Assembly: GCF_001713375.1 (NCBI RefSeq)
Contig: NZ_CP016449.1
Location: forward strand, 4,073,501-4,137,500
Origin: Hydrogenophaga sp. RAC07
GTDB lineage: Bacteria; Pseudomonadota; Gammaproteobacteria; Burkholderiales; Burkholderiaceae_C
Length of the DNA: 64,000 bases
Reading direction: 5' to 3'
The position numbers and the translations under genes were made by a program. Positions 56,801 through 64,000 of this stretch are shown here, one piece after another (within the stretch, counting starts at the first letter, position 1; the number at the start of each line of letters is the position of its first letter). Below the pieces are notes generated by a model. It saw only the letters and a program-made list of their open reading frames with translations. It was not told the origin of the DNA and did not search any database.

Positions 56801-57651
56801 TCGGGGGTCACCGCCACCGTCTTGGCGCCCTTGTAGCGCGCCTCGGTGAAGAAGTGGGCGTCGGGCGTGCGCGTCTGCGGCACGTTGGAGCCCCAGGCGA
56901 TGATGAACGAGCTGTTGTACCAGTCGGCCGATTCGGGCACGTCGGTCTGCTCGCCCCACACCTGCGGGCTGGCCGGCGGCAGGTCGCAGTACCAGTCGTA
57001 GAAGCTCATGCACACGCCGCCAATCAGCGAGAGGTAGCGCGAGCCGGCGGCATAACTCACCATGCTCATCGCGGGGATGGGCGAGAAGCCGATGATGCGG
57101 TCGGGCCCGTGCTGCTTGATGGTGTAGACGTTGGCCGCGGCGATCAGCTGGTTGACCTCGTCCCAGGTGCTGCGCACGAAGCCGCCCATGCCGCGCACCT
57201 GCTGGTAGTCGCGGCGCGCCTCGGGGTTCTCGACGATGCTGGCCCAGGCGTCCACCGGGGTTTTGGCCACATTCAACGCCGCACGCCAGCGCTCCAGCAG
57301 GCGCCCGCGCACCATGGGGTACTTCACGCGGTTGGCGCTGTAGAGGTACCAGCTGTACGAGGCTCCGCGTGCGCAGCCGCGCGGTTCGTGGTTGGGCATG
57401 TCCCAGCGCGTGCGCGGGTAGTCGGTCTGCTGGGTTTCCCAGGTGACGATGCCGCCCTTGACGTAGATCTTCCACGAGCACGAGCCGGTGCAGTTCACGC
57501 CGTGGGTGCTGCGCACGATCTTGTCGTGCGCCCAGCGGTTGCGGTAGGCGTCTTCCCAGGTGCGGTCTTCGCCGGTGGTCTGGCCGTGGTTGCCCGAGAA
57601 GTTTTCGCGCGGCAGCGAGAAGTGGGAAAGGCGGTCGAGGAAATGGCTCAT
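53833..57651 (-). CDS. narG: Respiratory nitrate reductase alpha subunit NarG
   Basis: A 1272-residue molybdopterin-bis-guanine-dinucleotide enzyme reducing nitrate to nitrite on the cytosolic side. The FS0 region HGVNCTGSCSWKIYVKGG is at about residues 50-67. The typical NarG segments YSWYLYSANRVKYP and GSNVPQTRTPDAHFF are present, and the C-terminus RAYQSQGENP is normal. The length matches NarG of proteobacteria. The start MSHFLDRLSHF lacks a twin-arginine signal, as usual for the cytosolic Nar enzyme. Confidence 0.97.
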   Translation of the reverse strand: MSHFLDRLSHFSLPRENFSGNHGQTTGEDRTWEDAYRNRWAHDKIVRSTHGVNCTGSCSWKIYVKGGIVTWETQQTDYPRTRWDMPNHEPRGCARGASYSWYLYSANRVKYPMVRGRLLERWRAALNVAKTPVDAWASIVENPEARRDYQQVRGMGGFVRSTWDEVNQLIAAANVYTIKQHGPDRIIGFSPIPAMSMVSYAAGSRYLSLIGGVCMSFYDWYCDLPPASPQVWGEQTDVPESADWYNSSFIIAWGSNVPQTRTPDAHFFTEARYKGAKTVAVTPDYSEVAKLSDLWLHPKQGTDAALAMAMGHVVLKNFYFPDGGKPRSSYFDDYARRYTDLPLLVMLKEHTLADGTKTLVPDRYLRASDFNGQLGQKNNPEWKTVAFDTGGRAVLPNGSIGFRWGEAGRTDEGKWNLQPKEARSDTDVKLKLSVIEDGEQDTQVVDVAFPYFGGNAAPHFTANAQNGSINHARVPAVRLRLGKAGEERHALVATVFDLQVAQYGIDRGLGSGAKNFDDNAAYTPAWQESITGVPRDQVITVAQQFADNADKTHGKSMVIIGAAMNHWYHADMNYRGVINLLMMCGCIGQSGGGWAHYVGQEKLRPQTGWVPLAFATDWSRPPRQMNSTSFFYAHTDQWRYEKLGMEEIVSPLADKTAFGGSMIDFNVRAERMGWLPSAPQLKTNPLQVVKDATAAGLDAKDYVVRALKDGTLAMSCEDPDAPQNWPRNMFVWRSNLLGSSGKGHEYFCKHLLGTENGVQGKDLGRDEAKPDEVVWHEHAPQGKLDLLVTLDFRMSTTCLYSDVVLPTASWYEKNDLNTSDMHPFIHPLSAAVDPVWQSRSDWEIYKGFAQAFSEVCVGHLGVEKEVVLTPIMHDTPGELAQPFDVKEWRKGHCDLIPGKTAPQITVVERDYPNTFKRFTALGPLLDKLGNGGKGIGWKTGTEVEQLGQLNGTTLDEGVTQGMPKIVTDIDACEVILQLAPETNGHVAVKAWEALGKQTGIDHTHLAIHREDEKIRFRDIQAQPRKIISSPTWSGIESETVSYNAGYTNVHELIPWRTLTGRQQFYQDHPWMIAFGEGLGSYRPPVDLKATSGIHNIKSNGNAEIVLNFITPHQKWGIHSTYSDNLMMLTLNRGGTVVWLSEDDAKSAGIEDNDWVELFNINGAVAARAVVSQRVNPGMVMMYHSQEKIINTPGSEITGVRGGIHNSVTRIVLKPTHMIGGYAQLSYGFNYYGTIGTNRDEFVVVRKMDKVDWLDTPADDHLIRAYQSQGENP

Positions 57652-57709
57652 GGAAATGCTCCGTGTGACAGCGATGCAGGGGATGCGGGTATGGGTGGAA
57701 CCGGGCCGG

Positions 57710-59338
57710 TCAAGGGTTCTTGATCTCCGCGCCCTTGCGCAGGTAGAACCACCAGTTCAGCACCAGGCAGACGGCGTAAAAGATGGCGAAGCCGTACATG
57801 GCGTATTGCGGTGTGCCGGCCTTGATCTGCGCGCCGATCACCACCGGCGCGATGAAGGCGCCGTAGGCGGCCACGGCCGAGGTCCAGCCCAGCACGGGGC
57901 CGGCCTGCTGGCGGTCGAAGATGACGCCGATGGTGCGGAAGGTCGAGCCGTTGCCGATGCCGCTGGCAAAGAACAGCACGATGAACAGGCCGATGAAGGC
58001 GGGGAAGTACTGCTCGGGTGTGGCCGAACCGTAGGCCTGCATCATCACGTAGCCCACCGCGGCGGAGGCCAGCACCATCACGGCCGAGATGACCTGGGTG
58101 ACGATGGAGCCACCCACCTTGTCGGAGATCCAGCCGCCGATGGGTCGCACCGCGGCACCGACGAAGGGACCGATCCAGGCGTAGGTCAGGGCCGAGGGGG
58201 CGTTCGGGTTTTTCAGCGTGTGCGTCATCACGCCGGCCGCATCGGCCACGTGCTGGAAGCCGAAGATCACCGTGATGGCCAGCGGCAGCACCATCGAGAA
58301 ACCGATGAAAGAGCCGAAGGTGACGATGTAGAGCGCGGTGAGCGACCAGGTGTGCTTGTTGCGGAAGATCGCGAACTGCTTGGCGACGTTTTCTTTCATG
58401 GCACCGAAGGCGGCCACGCGCATCATGAGCAGCGCAAGAATGATGTCCAGCGGGATGGCGACCCACATGTTCAGGATGCCCAGCCCGGTGGGGGCCGGCA
58501 GGTACAGCCAGAGCATGAAGATGGCCGGGATGAAGGCCAGGGTGTAGAGGTAGGTGACCTTGGCGAACGCGACCAGCGGGTTTCCGGTGTCGGGCGACAC
58601 GGTCTTGAGGTTGTTCATGCCGAACCAGGCCAGGATCGACAGGGGCACCAGCGAGATCACCCAGGCGAAGCCGGCGTTCTGGATCCAGGTGGGCGTGCCG
58701 GCGGCGATCTTGCCGAAAATCCAGCCGCTGTCCTTCACCAGCGTCATCGCCTCACCGCCGAAAGCGCCGAGCAGGGGCAGGGTCATCACCAGCGGGATGA
58801 CGATCTGCATCGTCGTCACGCCGAAGTTGCCCAGGCCGGCGTTGAGGCCCAGCGCCGTGCCCTGCAGGCGCTTGGGGAAAAAGGTACTGATGTTGGACAT
58901 CGAGCTGGCGAAGTTGCCGCCGCCCACCCCCGACCACAAAGCGAGCAACTGGAACACCCACAGCGGCCACTCGGGGTGCTGCAGCGCAAAGCCGGTGCCG
59001 ATGGCCGGGGCCAGCAGCATCGCGGTGGTGAGGAAGATGGTGTTGCGCCCGCCGGCGAGGCGCACCAGGAACGACGCCGGGATGCGCATGGTGGCGCCCG
59101 AGATGCCGGAGATGGCGGTGAGCGTGAACAGCTCGGCCTGGGTGAAGGGGAAGCCCAGGTTGAGCATCTGCACCGTGATGATTCCCCACATGCCCCACAC
59201 CGCAAAGCCGCAGAGCAGCGCGGGCACGGAAATCCAGAGGTTGCGGTAGGCGATGCGCTTGCCGGTCGTGTTCCAGAAGGTGTCGTCCTCCGGGCGCCAG
59301 TCGACAACGTCGGGACCGATCTTGTGTGTGTTTTTCAT
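57710..59338 (-). CDS. narK2: NarK2-type nitrate/nitrite antiporter
   Basis: A 542-residue MFS transporter with about 12 helices after a 30-residue cytosolic start (MKNTHKIGPDVVDWRPEDDT). The nitrate signature is GGNFASSMSNISTFFPKRLQGTALGLNAGLGNFG, near 140-173. The length and N-terminal region resemble the NarK2 (nitrate/nitrite exchange) half of NarK1-NarK2 pairs. It follows narK1 by 24 bases. Confidence 0.9.
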   Translation of the reverse strand: MKNTHKIGPDVVDWRPEDDTFWNTTGKRIAYRNLWISVPALLCGFAVWGMWGIITVQMLNLGFPFTQAELFTLTAISGISGATMRIPASFLVRLAGGRNTIFLTTAMLLAPAIGTGFALQHPEWPLWVFQLLALWSGVGGGNFASSMSNISTFFPKRLQGTALGLNAGLGNFGVTTMQIVIPLVMTLPLLGAFGGEAMTLVKDSGWIFGKIAAGTPTWIQNAGFAWVISLVPLSILAWFGMNNLKTVSPDTGNPLVAFAKVTYLYTLAFIPAIFMLWLYLPAPTGLGILNMWVAIPLDIILALLMMRVAAFGAMKENVAKQFAIFRNKHTWSLTALYIVTFGSFIGFSMVLPLAITVIFGFQHVADAAGVMTHTLKNPNAPSALTYAWIGPFVGAAVRPIGGWISDKVGGSIVTQVISAVMVLASAAVGYVMMQAYGSATPEQYFPAFIGLFIVLFFASGIGNGSTFRTIGVIFDRQQAGPVLGWTSAVAAYGAFIAPVVIGAQIKAGTPQYAMYGFAIFYAVCLVLNWWFYLRKGAEIKNP

Positions 59339-59362
59339 GGTGTTGTGAACCGACGCGTGGGG

Positions 59363-60631
59363 TCAGCTTTGAAGAGAAAAGGGTTTGGCGTTGGCGCCCA
59401 TGACCTCGGTCTTGCGCACCTCGGTCCAGTACATCCAGATCAGCGACACCCAGACCACGCCGTACATCAACATGAAGGCGCTCGAGCGGATGCCGGTGAG
59501 GTCCATCAACACGCCGAACAGGATGGGCAGCACGAAGCCCCCCAGGCCACCGGCCAGGCCGACGATGCCGCTGATGGCGCCGATGTTCTTCGGGTAGTCG
59601 TCGCTGATGTACTTGAAGACGCTGGCCTTGCCGAAGGCCCAGGCGATGCCCAGGATGAACATCAGCGCGGTGAAGAGGTAGACGTTGAGGCCGATGTGGA
59701 AGGTCTTGGGGCCGTCCACGGTGGCCACGGTGAAATCGGTCTGCGGGTACGACAGCAGGAACAGGCAGATCCAGCTCACCCACAGCACCCACCAGGTGAC
59801 CTTGTGCGCGCCGAACTTGTCCGACATCACGCCACCCACCGCCCGCAACACGCCACCGGGCAGCGAGAAGCAGGCCGCCAGCAGCGCGGCCACGCGGATG
59901 TCCAGACCGAACTCGCCCACGTAGTACTGCACCATCCACAGCGAGAGCGCCACGTAGCCGCCGAAGACGATGCTGTAGTACTGGCAGTACTTGAGCACCT
60001 TGGGGTCCTTGAGTGCCTTGAGCTGGTCCATGAAGGACACATTGCTCGGCACCAGGTGGTCGGGGTTGCTGTAGGTGAACAGCCAGAACAGCACGACCGT
60101 GCCCAGCATGATGGCCGCGTACACCTGCGGCACCATGGTCCAGCCGAAGGCCACCAGCAGCACGGGGGCCACGAACTTGTTGACCGCCGCGCCCGAGTTG
60201 CCTGCACCGTACACGCCCATGGCCATGCCCTGGCGGTGCTTGGGGAACCAGCGCGCCACATAGGGTGTGCCGACCGAGAACGAGCCGCCCGCGAGACCGA
60301 CAAACAGGCCGATGGTGAGGAAGTGCCAGTAGGCGGTGGCGTAACTCATGAGCCAGATCGCAGGCACGGTGATGGCCATGAGGATGGTCATCACGATGCG
60401 GCCACCGTAGCGGTCGGTCCAGATGCCCAGCGGCACGCGCACCAGCGAACCGGTGAGCACCGGCGTGGCCATGAGCAGGCCGAATTGGGTGGAGTTGAGG
60501 TCGAGCGCCTTCTTGATCGGGATGCCGATGACGCCGAACATCATCCACACCATGAAGCACACGGTGAAGGCCAGTGTGCTGACGATCAGCACCGACCAGG
60601 CTTTTTTGTCGTTGTTCAGTTCAGAGGCCAT
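59363..60631 (-). CDS. narK1: NarK1-type nitrate transporter
   Basis: A 422-residue MFS protein, 12 helices, with TLAFTVCFMVWMMFGVIGIPIKK and the nitrate signature GLAGGSFSVGTPYVARWFPKHRQGMAMGVYGAGNSGA at about 108-144. NarK1 types act as nitrate/H+ symporters that start respiration. The ATG at 60631 follows GGAG; an upstream ATG at 60655 is possible. First gene after the FNR-type box. Confidence 0.92.
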   Translation of the reverse strand: MASELNNDKKAWSVLIVSTLAFTVCFMVWMMFGVIGIPIKKALDLNSTQFGLLMATPVLTGSLVRVPLGIWTDRYGGRIVMTILMAITVPAIWLMSYATAYWHFLTIGLFVGLAGGSFSVGTPYVARWFPKHRQGMAMGVYGAGNSGAAVNKFVAPVLLVAFGWTMVPQVYAAIMLGTVVLFWLFTYSNPDHLVPSNVSFMDQLKALKDPKVLKYCQYYSIVFGGYVALSLWMVQYYVGEFGLDIRVAALLAACFSLPGGVLRAVGGVMSDKFGAHKVTWWVLWVSWICLFLLSYPQTDFTVATVDGPKTFHIGLNVYLFTALMFILGIAWAFGKASVFKYISDDYPKNIGAISGIVGLAGGLGGFVLPILFGVLMDLTGIRSSAFMLMYGVVWVSLIWMYWTEVRKTEVMGANAKPFSLQS

Positions 60632-60755
60632 GATGTCTTTCTCCACGCGGGGCATGGCAAGACTGTCGGCGCTGGGCGCGCCGGTGGCTATCCGCCTCCC
60701 GGGTGGGCTGCGGGACTCTGAAGAACGATGGTGGAAGGACGCCGGGCGTCCGGAA

Positions 60756-60799
60756 GAACTAGGGCGGCGCTTTTGTGGCCGTCAGTTGACCAGCATCAA
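60756..60799 (-). promoter_or_regulatory. FNR/Dnr-type box and -10 of the narK1 operon
   Basis: Read on the minus strand, TTGAT-GCTG-GTCAA (60799-60786) matches the FNR/Dnr consensus TTGAT-N4-ATCAA with one mismatch. Placing it at -41.5 puts the start near 60751, and TAGTTC (60761-60756) is in the -10 region. The box overlaps the last bases of the cupin gene. No TAC-type NarL heptamer was found in 60632-60795. The leader to narK1 is about 120 nt. Confidence 0.65.
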
Positions 60800-61125
60800 T
60801 GCACGAGGACGATGGTGACCAGCACGCTGGCGTCTTCCACCGCGAGCAGGCCATGCGGTACACCGCCGCGCAAGAAGAGCAGTTGCCCGGCCTGCAGCCG
60901 CTGCACGCCTTCGGGCGTTTCGAAGTCGATCACGCCTTCGAGGCACTGCACGGTGATCTCACCCGGCACCTGGTGCATCGGCATGCCCTTGCCCAGCGGC
61001 AACCGCAGCCGGATGACCTCGAGCTGCTCGGACTTGAACAGCGCCACCGACTGCGTGCTGAGCGCATCGCCGCCCTGGTTCATGAGATTGGCGATTTCGC
61101 CGGAGTCGAGGTGGTGCAGGGCCAT
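60796..61125 (-). CDS. Small cupin protein in the narXL-narK interval
   Basis: A 109-residue single-domain cupin (RLPLGKGMPMHQVPGEITVQCLEGVIDFE and LQAGQLLFLRGGVPHGLLAVEDASVLV) with a His set able to hold a metal. AGGAGAT precedes the ATG and overlaps the narL stop region, so it is cotranscribed with narXL. Role unknown; it may sense or buffer a redox-active ligand in nitrate metabolism. Confidence 0.85.
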   Translation of the reverse strand: MALHHLDSGEIANLMNQGGDALSTQSVALFKSEQLEVIRLRLPLGKGMPMHQVPGEITVQCLEGVIDFETPEGVQRLQAGQLLFLRGGVPHGLLAVEDASVLVTIVLVH

Positions 61126-61134
61126 GGAAATCTC

Positions 61135-61827
61135 CTAGGTGGCGTGACGGGCGGCGAACACCGCTGCCTGCACGCGCGAGGTGAGGTGGAGTTTGCGCAG
61201 GATGTGCTGCACGTGGATCTTGACCGTGGTCTCGGCGATGTCGAGCTGGCGGGCGATGTGTTTGTTGCTGTCGCCGCGTGCGATCAGGTGCAGGATCTCG
61301 AGTTCCCGGGTCGACAGCGAAGCGAGTTCGGCGTCCGAGGAGGACGGGGGTGCGGCGGTGGTAGCGCCCTGGCCGTTGGCGTCTGGCTGCGCGCGCAGGG
61401 CCGACACCAGCTTGGTCGTCATCTCGGGGCTCACCACCGATTCGCCGTCCATCACCTTGACGATGGCCTCGCACAGGTGGTGCGATTCCACCGTCTTGAG
61501 CAAATAGCCGTCGGCACCGGCCTTGAGCGCGGCCACCAGGTCGGCCTCGTTCTCGCTCACGGTGAGCATGAGCACGCGGCTGCCCGGTGCGGCCTGGCGC
61601 AGCGCGGGGATCGCGTCCACGCCCAGCACGCCTGGCAGGTGGTTGTCGAGCAGGATCACGTCGGGCCGCTGGCGCGCCACGCAGCGCAGCGCCTCGCCCA
61701 CGTCACCCGCCTCGCAGGTCACCTCGAAGCGTGGGTCTTGCGAGAGCAGGGCCATGAGCCCGCGGCGGAACAGGGAGTGGTCGTCGACCACCAGCAGCTG
61801 GATGGGGCGTTGTCGGGTGTCGGTCAT
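61135..61827 (-). CDS. narL: Nitrate response regulator NarL
   Basis: A 230-residue response regulator. The receiver domain has LLVVDDHSLFRRGL (about 10-23) and phosphoacceptor Asp in VILLDNHLPG. The LuxR-type HTH is LSTRELEILHLIARGDSNKHIARQLDIAETTVKIHVQHILRKL near 163-205. The ATG overlaps the narX stop by four bases (61824-61827), so it pairs with NarX. Its box sites could not be found upstream of narK1. Confidence 0.93.
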   Translation of the reverse strand: MTDTRQRPIQLLVVDDHSLFRRGLMALLSQDPRFEVTCEAGDVGEALRCVARQRPDVILLDNHLPGVLGVDAIPALRQAAPGSRVLMLTVSENEADLVAALKAGADGYLLKTVESHHLCEAIVKVMDGESVVSPEMTTKLVSALRAQPDANGQGATTAAPPSSSDAELASLSTRELEILHLIARGDSNKHIARQLDIAETTVKIHVQHILRKLHLTSRVQAAVFAARHAT

Positions 61828-63734
61828 GGAACCATTTGCTCGGTGGCGGGTGCGGTGATCGGACTGGCCGCGATCGGATGGGGCGGCAAGGTCAGGGAGA
61901 CGGTGGTGCCCTGTCCGGGCTCGGAGACCACGTCGACCCTCGCACCAATGAGGGCGGCGCGCTCGCTCATGATCTTCAGCCCCACGTGGGAGGCATCGGG
62001 TGCATCCAGCGCATCAAAGCCCGTGCCGTCGTCGCGCACGCGAAACAGCCAGTGCGAACCCTTCACAACGTCGAGCTGGACGTGGCTGGCCCCGGCGTGC
62101 TTGCGCACGTTGGACAGCGCTTCCTGCAACACATGCAGCACCTGCACCTGCACATCGGCCGGCAGCGGAAGGCCGTGGCCTTCGACGTGCAGCTTCGCGC
62201 TCAAGCCGGTCTGGTGCTGGAACTTCTGAAGTGTCTCCTGCAGCGCGCGCTCGATGTCGTCGGTGTTGGTGCGGGTGCGGAAGTGCACCAGCAGTTCGCG
62301 CACGTCGTTGATGCTCTCGCGCAGGCCTTCGTCGAGCTCGTCCAGCGTGCTCATGACCCGCGTGTCCTGGCCCTTGCTCGCCGCGTTGCGCAGCAGCTGC
62401 ACCTGGATCTTCAGGAAGGCCAGCGACTGCGCGATGGAGTCGTGCAGTTCGCGCGCGATCAACGCCCGCTCCTCGCCCACCGCCGCCTCGCGCTCCAGCG
62501 CCGCGGCGCGCAGGCTTTCCAGCGCATTGGCCAGGTGGCTGGCCAGTGCGTCGAGCAGCTCGGTTTCGCCAGCACTCAGGCTGGTCTGCGAGCGGTAGAA
62601 CAGGTTGATCTCGCCGATGAGGCGCTGCTGCAGGCGCACCGGCACGCTCACCAGCGTCTCGAAGCCGGCACGCACGCAGTGGCGCACCTCCACCTCGTCG
62701 TGGCTGCGAATGGGAATCACCCGGGTGCGCGCATCGGGCTGGAGGTTGCCGCAGGCGCAGGCTCCGGCCAGCAGGCTTCGCTCCTCTTCCACCATCTCCT
62801 GCGGAAAGCAGTCGGAGGCCAGCATCAGGTAACGCTGGCTGGCTTCGTCGCTCCAGCGCACCGCCACCGCGTCGGCCCTCACCACCGCACGAACGCGCTG
62901 GGAAAAACCGCGCGAGAGCTCTTCGATGCTGCCAGCCTGCGCCATGAACGCACTGACCTCGTACAGCGTCTCCAGCCGCGATCGCTGCGCCTCGATGTGG
63001 CGCGTCTTGGTCTCCACCTGGCTCTCCAGCCCGGCATACATCGACTGCAGCGTGGAGGCCATGCGGTTGAAGCCTCCGGCCACCTGACCGAATTCGTCGA
63101 GTGTTTCGACCTCCACACGCGCCTTGAAGTCGCCAGACTCCAGACGGCGCAGACCCTGTTGCAAACGGGCCAGCGGGTTGATGACGTACATGTAGCCGGT
63201 GTAGAGCATCACCACCGCTCCGCCGATCGCCAGTGCCATCATGAGGAACTGGAACAGGTTGAGGATGGCGGTGAAGCCCGCGAGCTGGTGCTCGATGGCG
63301 AGCACCAAGGCATCGATGGCTTCCACAAAGGTGCCGGCCGCGGCCAGGGCTTGCGCCGGATCGGGCGGCGTGTCCTGCAGCCAGAGCGGGCGCTGGTTCT
63401 GCCACAGCGCCTCCACGGTGGCGAACTCGCGGCCCACCGCGTCGTCCCAAGGCACGAAGAGGGGACGGCTGGCATCCCCCCGGCGCAACAAGTCCAGGCT
63501 CTGGTCGAACTGCTGCACCAGCGCCGCAACCTCCCCCGGCGGAGGATCGGCCTGCGCCACGCTGGTGAGCCGCCAGGTCTGCATGCGCATGCGTCCGGCT
63601 TCGTTCACCGCCGCCGCGCCGCCTTCGAGCTGCCAGGTCACCCACAGCGTGAGGCCGATGGACGCGAGCGCGACCAGCAGCAAGCCGGCGCCGATGCGCA
63701 CCAGCTTGGTCGACAGGGAAGCGGTGGACACCAT
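61824..63734 (-). CDS. narX: Nitrate/nitrite sensor kinase NarX
   Basis: A 636-residue membrane histidine kinase. Helix 1 (about 12-33) is followed by the periplasmic P-box NEAGRMRMQTWRL, which binds nitrate; the second helix is near 165-188 and a HAMP linker follows. A central module has the paired-Cys AGACACGNLQ. The HisKA_3 site is RELHDSIAQSLAFLKIQ, and the HATPase domain ends near LSLTLPPHPI. It transfers phosphate to NarL. All elements look intact. Confidence 0.93.
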   Translation of the reverse strand: MVSTASLSTKLVRIGAGLLLVALASIGLTLWVTWQLEGGAAAVNEAGRMRMQTWRLTSVAQADPPPGEVAALVQQFDQSLDLLRRGDASRPLFVPWDDAVGREFATVEALWQNQRPLWLQDTPPDPAQALAAAGTFVEAIDALVLAIEHQLAGFTAILNLFQFLMMALAIGGAVVMLYTGYMYVINPLARLQQGLRRLESGDFKARVEVETLDEFGQVAGGFNRMASTLQSMYAGLESQVETKTRHIEAQRSRLETLYEVSAFMAQAGSIEELSRGFSQRVRAVVRADAVAVRWSDEASQRYLMLASDCFPQEMVEEERSLLAGACACGNLQPDARTRVIPIRSHDEVEVRHCVRAGFETLVSVPVRLQQRLIGEINLFYRSQTSLSAGETELLDALASHLANALESLRAAALEREAAVGEERALIARELHDSIAQSLAFLKIQVQLLRNAASKGQDTRVMSTLDELDEGLRESINDVRELLVHFRTRTNTDDIERALQETLQKFQHQTGLSAKLHVEGHGLPLPADVQVQVLHVLQEALSNVRKHAGASHVQLDVVKGSHWLFRVRDDGTGFDALDAPDASHVGLKIMSERAALIGARVDVVSEPGQGTTVSLTLPPHPIAASPITAPATEQMVP

Positions 63735-63743
63735 CGGGCGAGG

Positions 63744-64000
63744 TTAGCGGCTTTCGCCGCCGGCAGATACCCGCGTGCGACGGGCTGCAACCTCGGGCGG
63801 GCGTGGCAGGCCGGGCAGAAAGTGCACCCGTTGGCCGCGCGCGCCCGGCGCCGGTGCGATCAGGTCGGCCAGGGTCACACCGTCGAGCACCTCCAGGTAG
63901 CGTTCCATGGCCTCGCGCAGCGCGGTCTTGAGGCGGCAGTGGCCGTCAAGGCGGCAGCTGTTGTGCTCGGCGTCGAAGCATTCCACCAGCGTGAAGTCGC
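63744..64000 (-). CDS. nsrR: Rrf2-family NO-sensing repressor NsrR (5' end outside window)
   Basis: About 85 C-terminal codons are visible. The cluster-binding region reads VECFDAEHNSC-RLDGHC-RLKTAL, giving the three cysteines of an Rrf2 [2Fe-2S] site, and LEVLDGVTLADL is typical of NsrR. A C-terminal extension (APAPGARGQRVHFL) follows. NsrR represses NO-detoxifying genes and responds to NO. The HTH lies beyond the window edge. It is just upstream of narX on the same strand. Confidence 0.85.
   Translation of the reverse strand, partial: DFTLVECFDAEHNSCRLDGHCRLKTALREAMERYLEVLDGVTLADLIAPAPGARGQRVHFLPGLPRPPEVAARRTRVSAGGESR

Noticed and set aside
57560..60721. Very long + strand open frame across narK1, narK2 and narG
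   Set aside because: Antisense shadow with Gly/His/Arg-biased composition and no domain.
60632..60795. NarL heptamers upstream of narK1
   Set aside because: No TAC-containing heptamer on either strand in this interval; not claimed.

Overview
The window is high-GC (about two thirds G+C by eye) betaproteobacterial chromosome. Gene content and protein character point to Burkholderiales, family Comamonadaceae, most like a Hydrogenophaga-type facultative denitrifier; this is inferred from the sequence alone. No rRNA, tRNA, CRISPR array or insertion sequence was found. Nearly all DNA is coding, mostly in short operons with 1-4 nt gene overlaps.

Left part (1-12.7 kb): a 3'-truncated rhodanese; a lower-GC island (about 0.89-3.0 kb) with one lone P-loop NTPase and tandem palindromes; a NifA-like sigma54 activator divergent from a self-inhibited Fic enzyme, with a three-copy 11-bp element between them; an S-adenosylhomocysteine riboswitch driving a MetH that lacks the homocysteine module; DoxX; a succinate-semialdehyde dehydrogenase; and comM.

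Nitrogen and carbon core (12.7-24.5 kb): glnK-amtB behind two NtrC sites and a sigma54 promoter; glcEF overlapped with lrgAB, which suggests a glycolate oxidase-transporter operon; fadD coupled to an MTA/SAH-type nucleosidase; and the three-gene pntAa-pntAb-pntB transhydrogenase.

Middle (24.5-39.2 kb): a 7TMR-DISM sensor kinase split by one in-frame TAA; a NudJ-like Nudix hydrolase; an unusual two-receiver response regulator; DUF3422; mnmA; a four-gene polyamine-type ABC transporter; a PepSY-cytochrome b561 pair; arfB; a hemerythrin-like protein; and two flavin-split-barrel proteins, one fused to GAF and winged-helix modules.

Aromatic catabolism (39.2-42.8 kb): a MarR regulator divergent from 3-hydroxybenzoate 6-hydroxylase, gentisate 1,2-dioxygenase and fumarylpyruvate hydrolase. 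Next, on the minus strand, comes a four-gene unit (42.8-48.0 kb): intein-containing B12-dependent ribonucleotide reductase, nitroreductase, a small unknown and a hemerythrin.

Right part (48.0-64.0 kb): a respiratory nitrate reduction locus, all on the minus strand: nsrR (partial), narX-narL-cupin, an FNR-type box, narK1-narK2-narGHJI, then a parvulin, a beta carbonic anhydrase and a nitronate monooxygenase-like flavoprotein coupled by overlapping codons. Together the genes describe an organism that respires nitrate, senses NO and nitrogen status, and uses glycolate, fatty acids and hydroxybenzoate.
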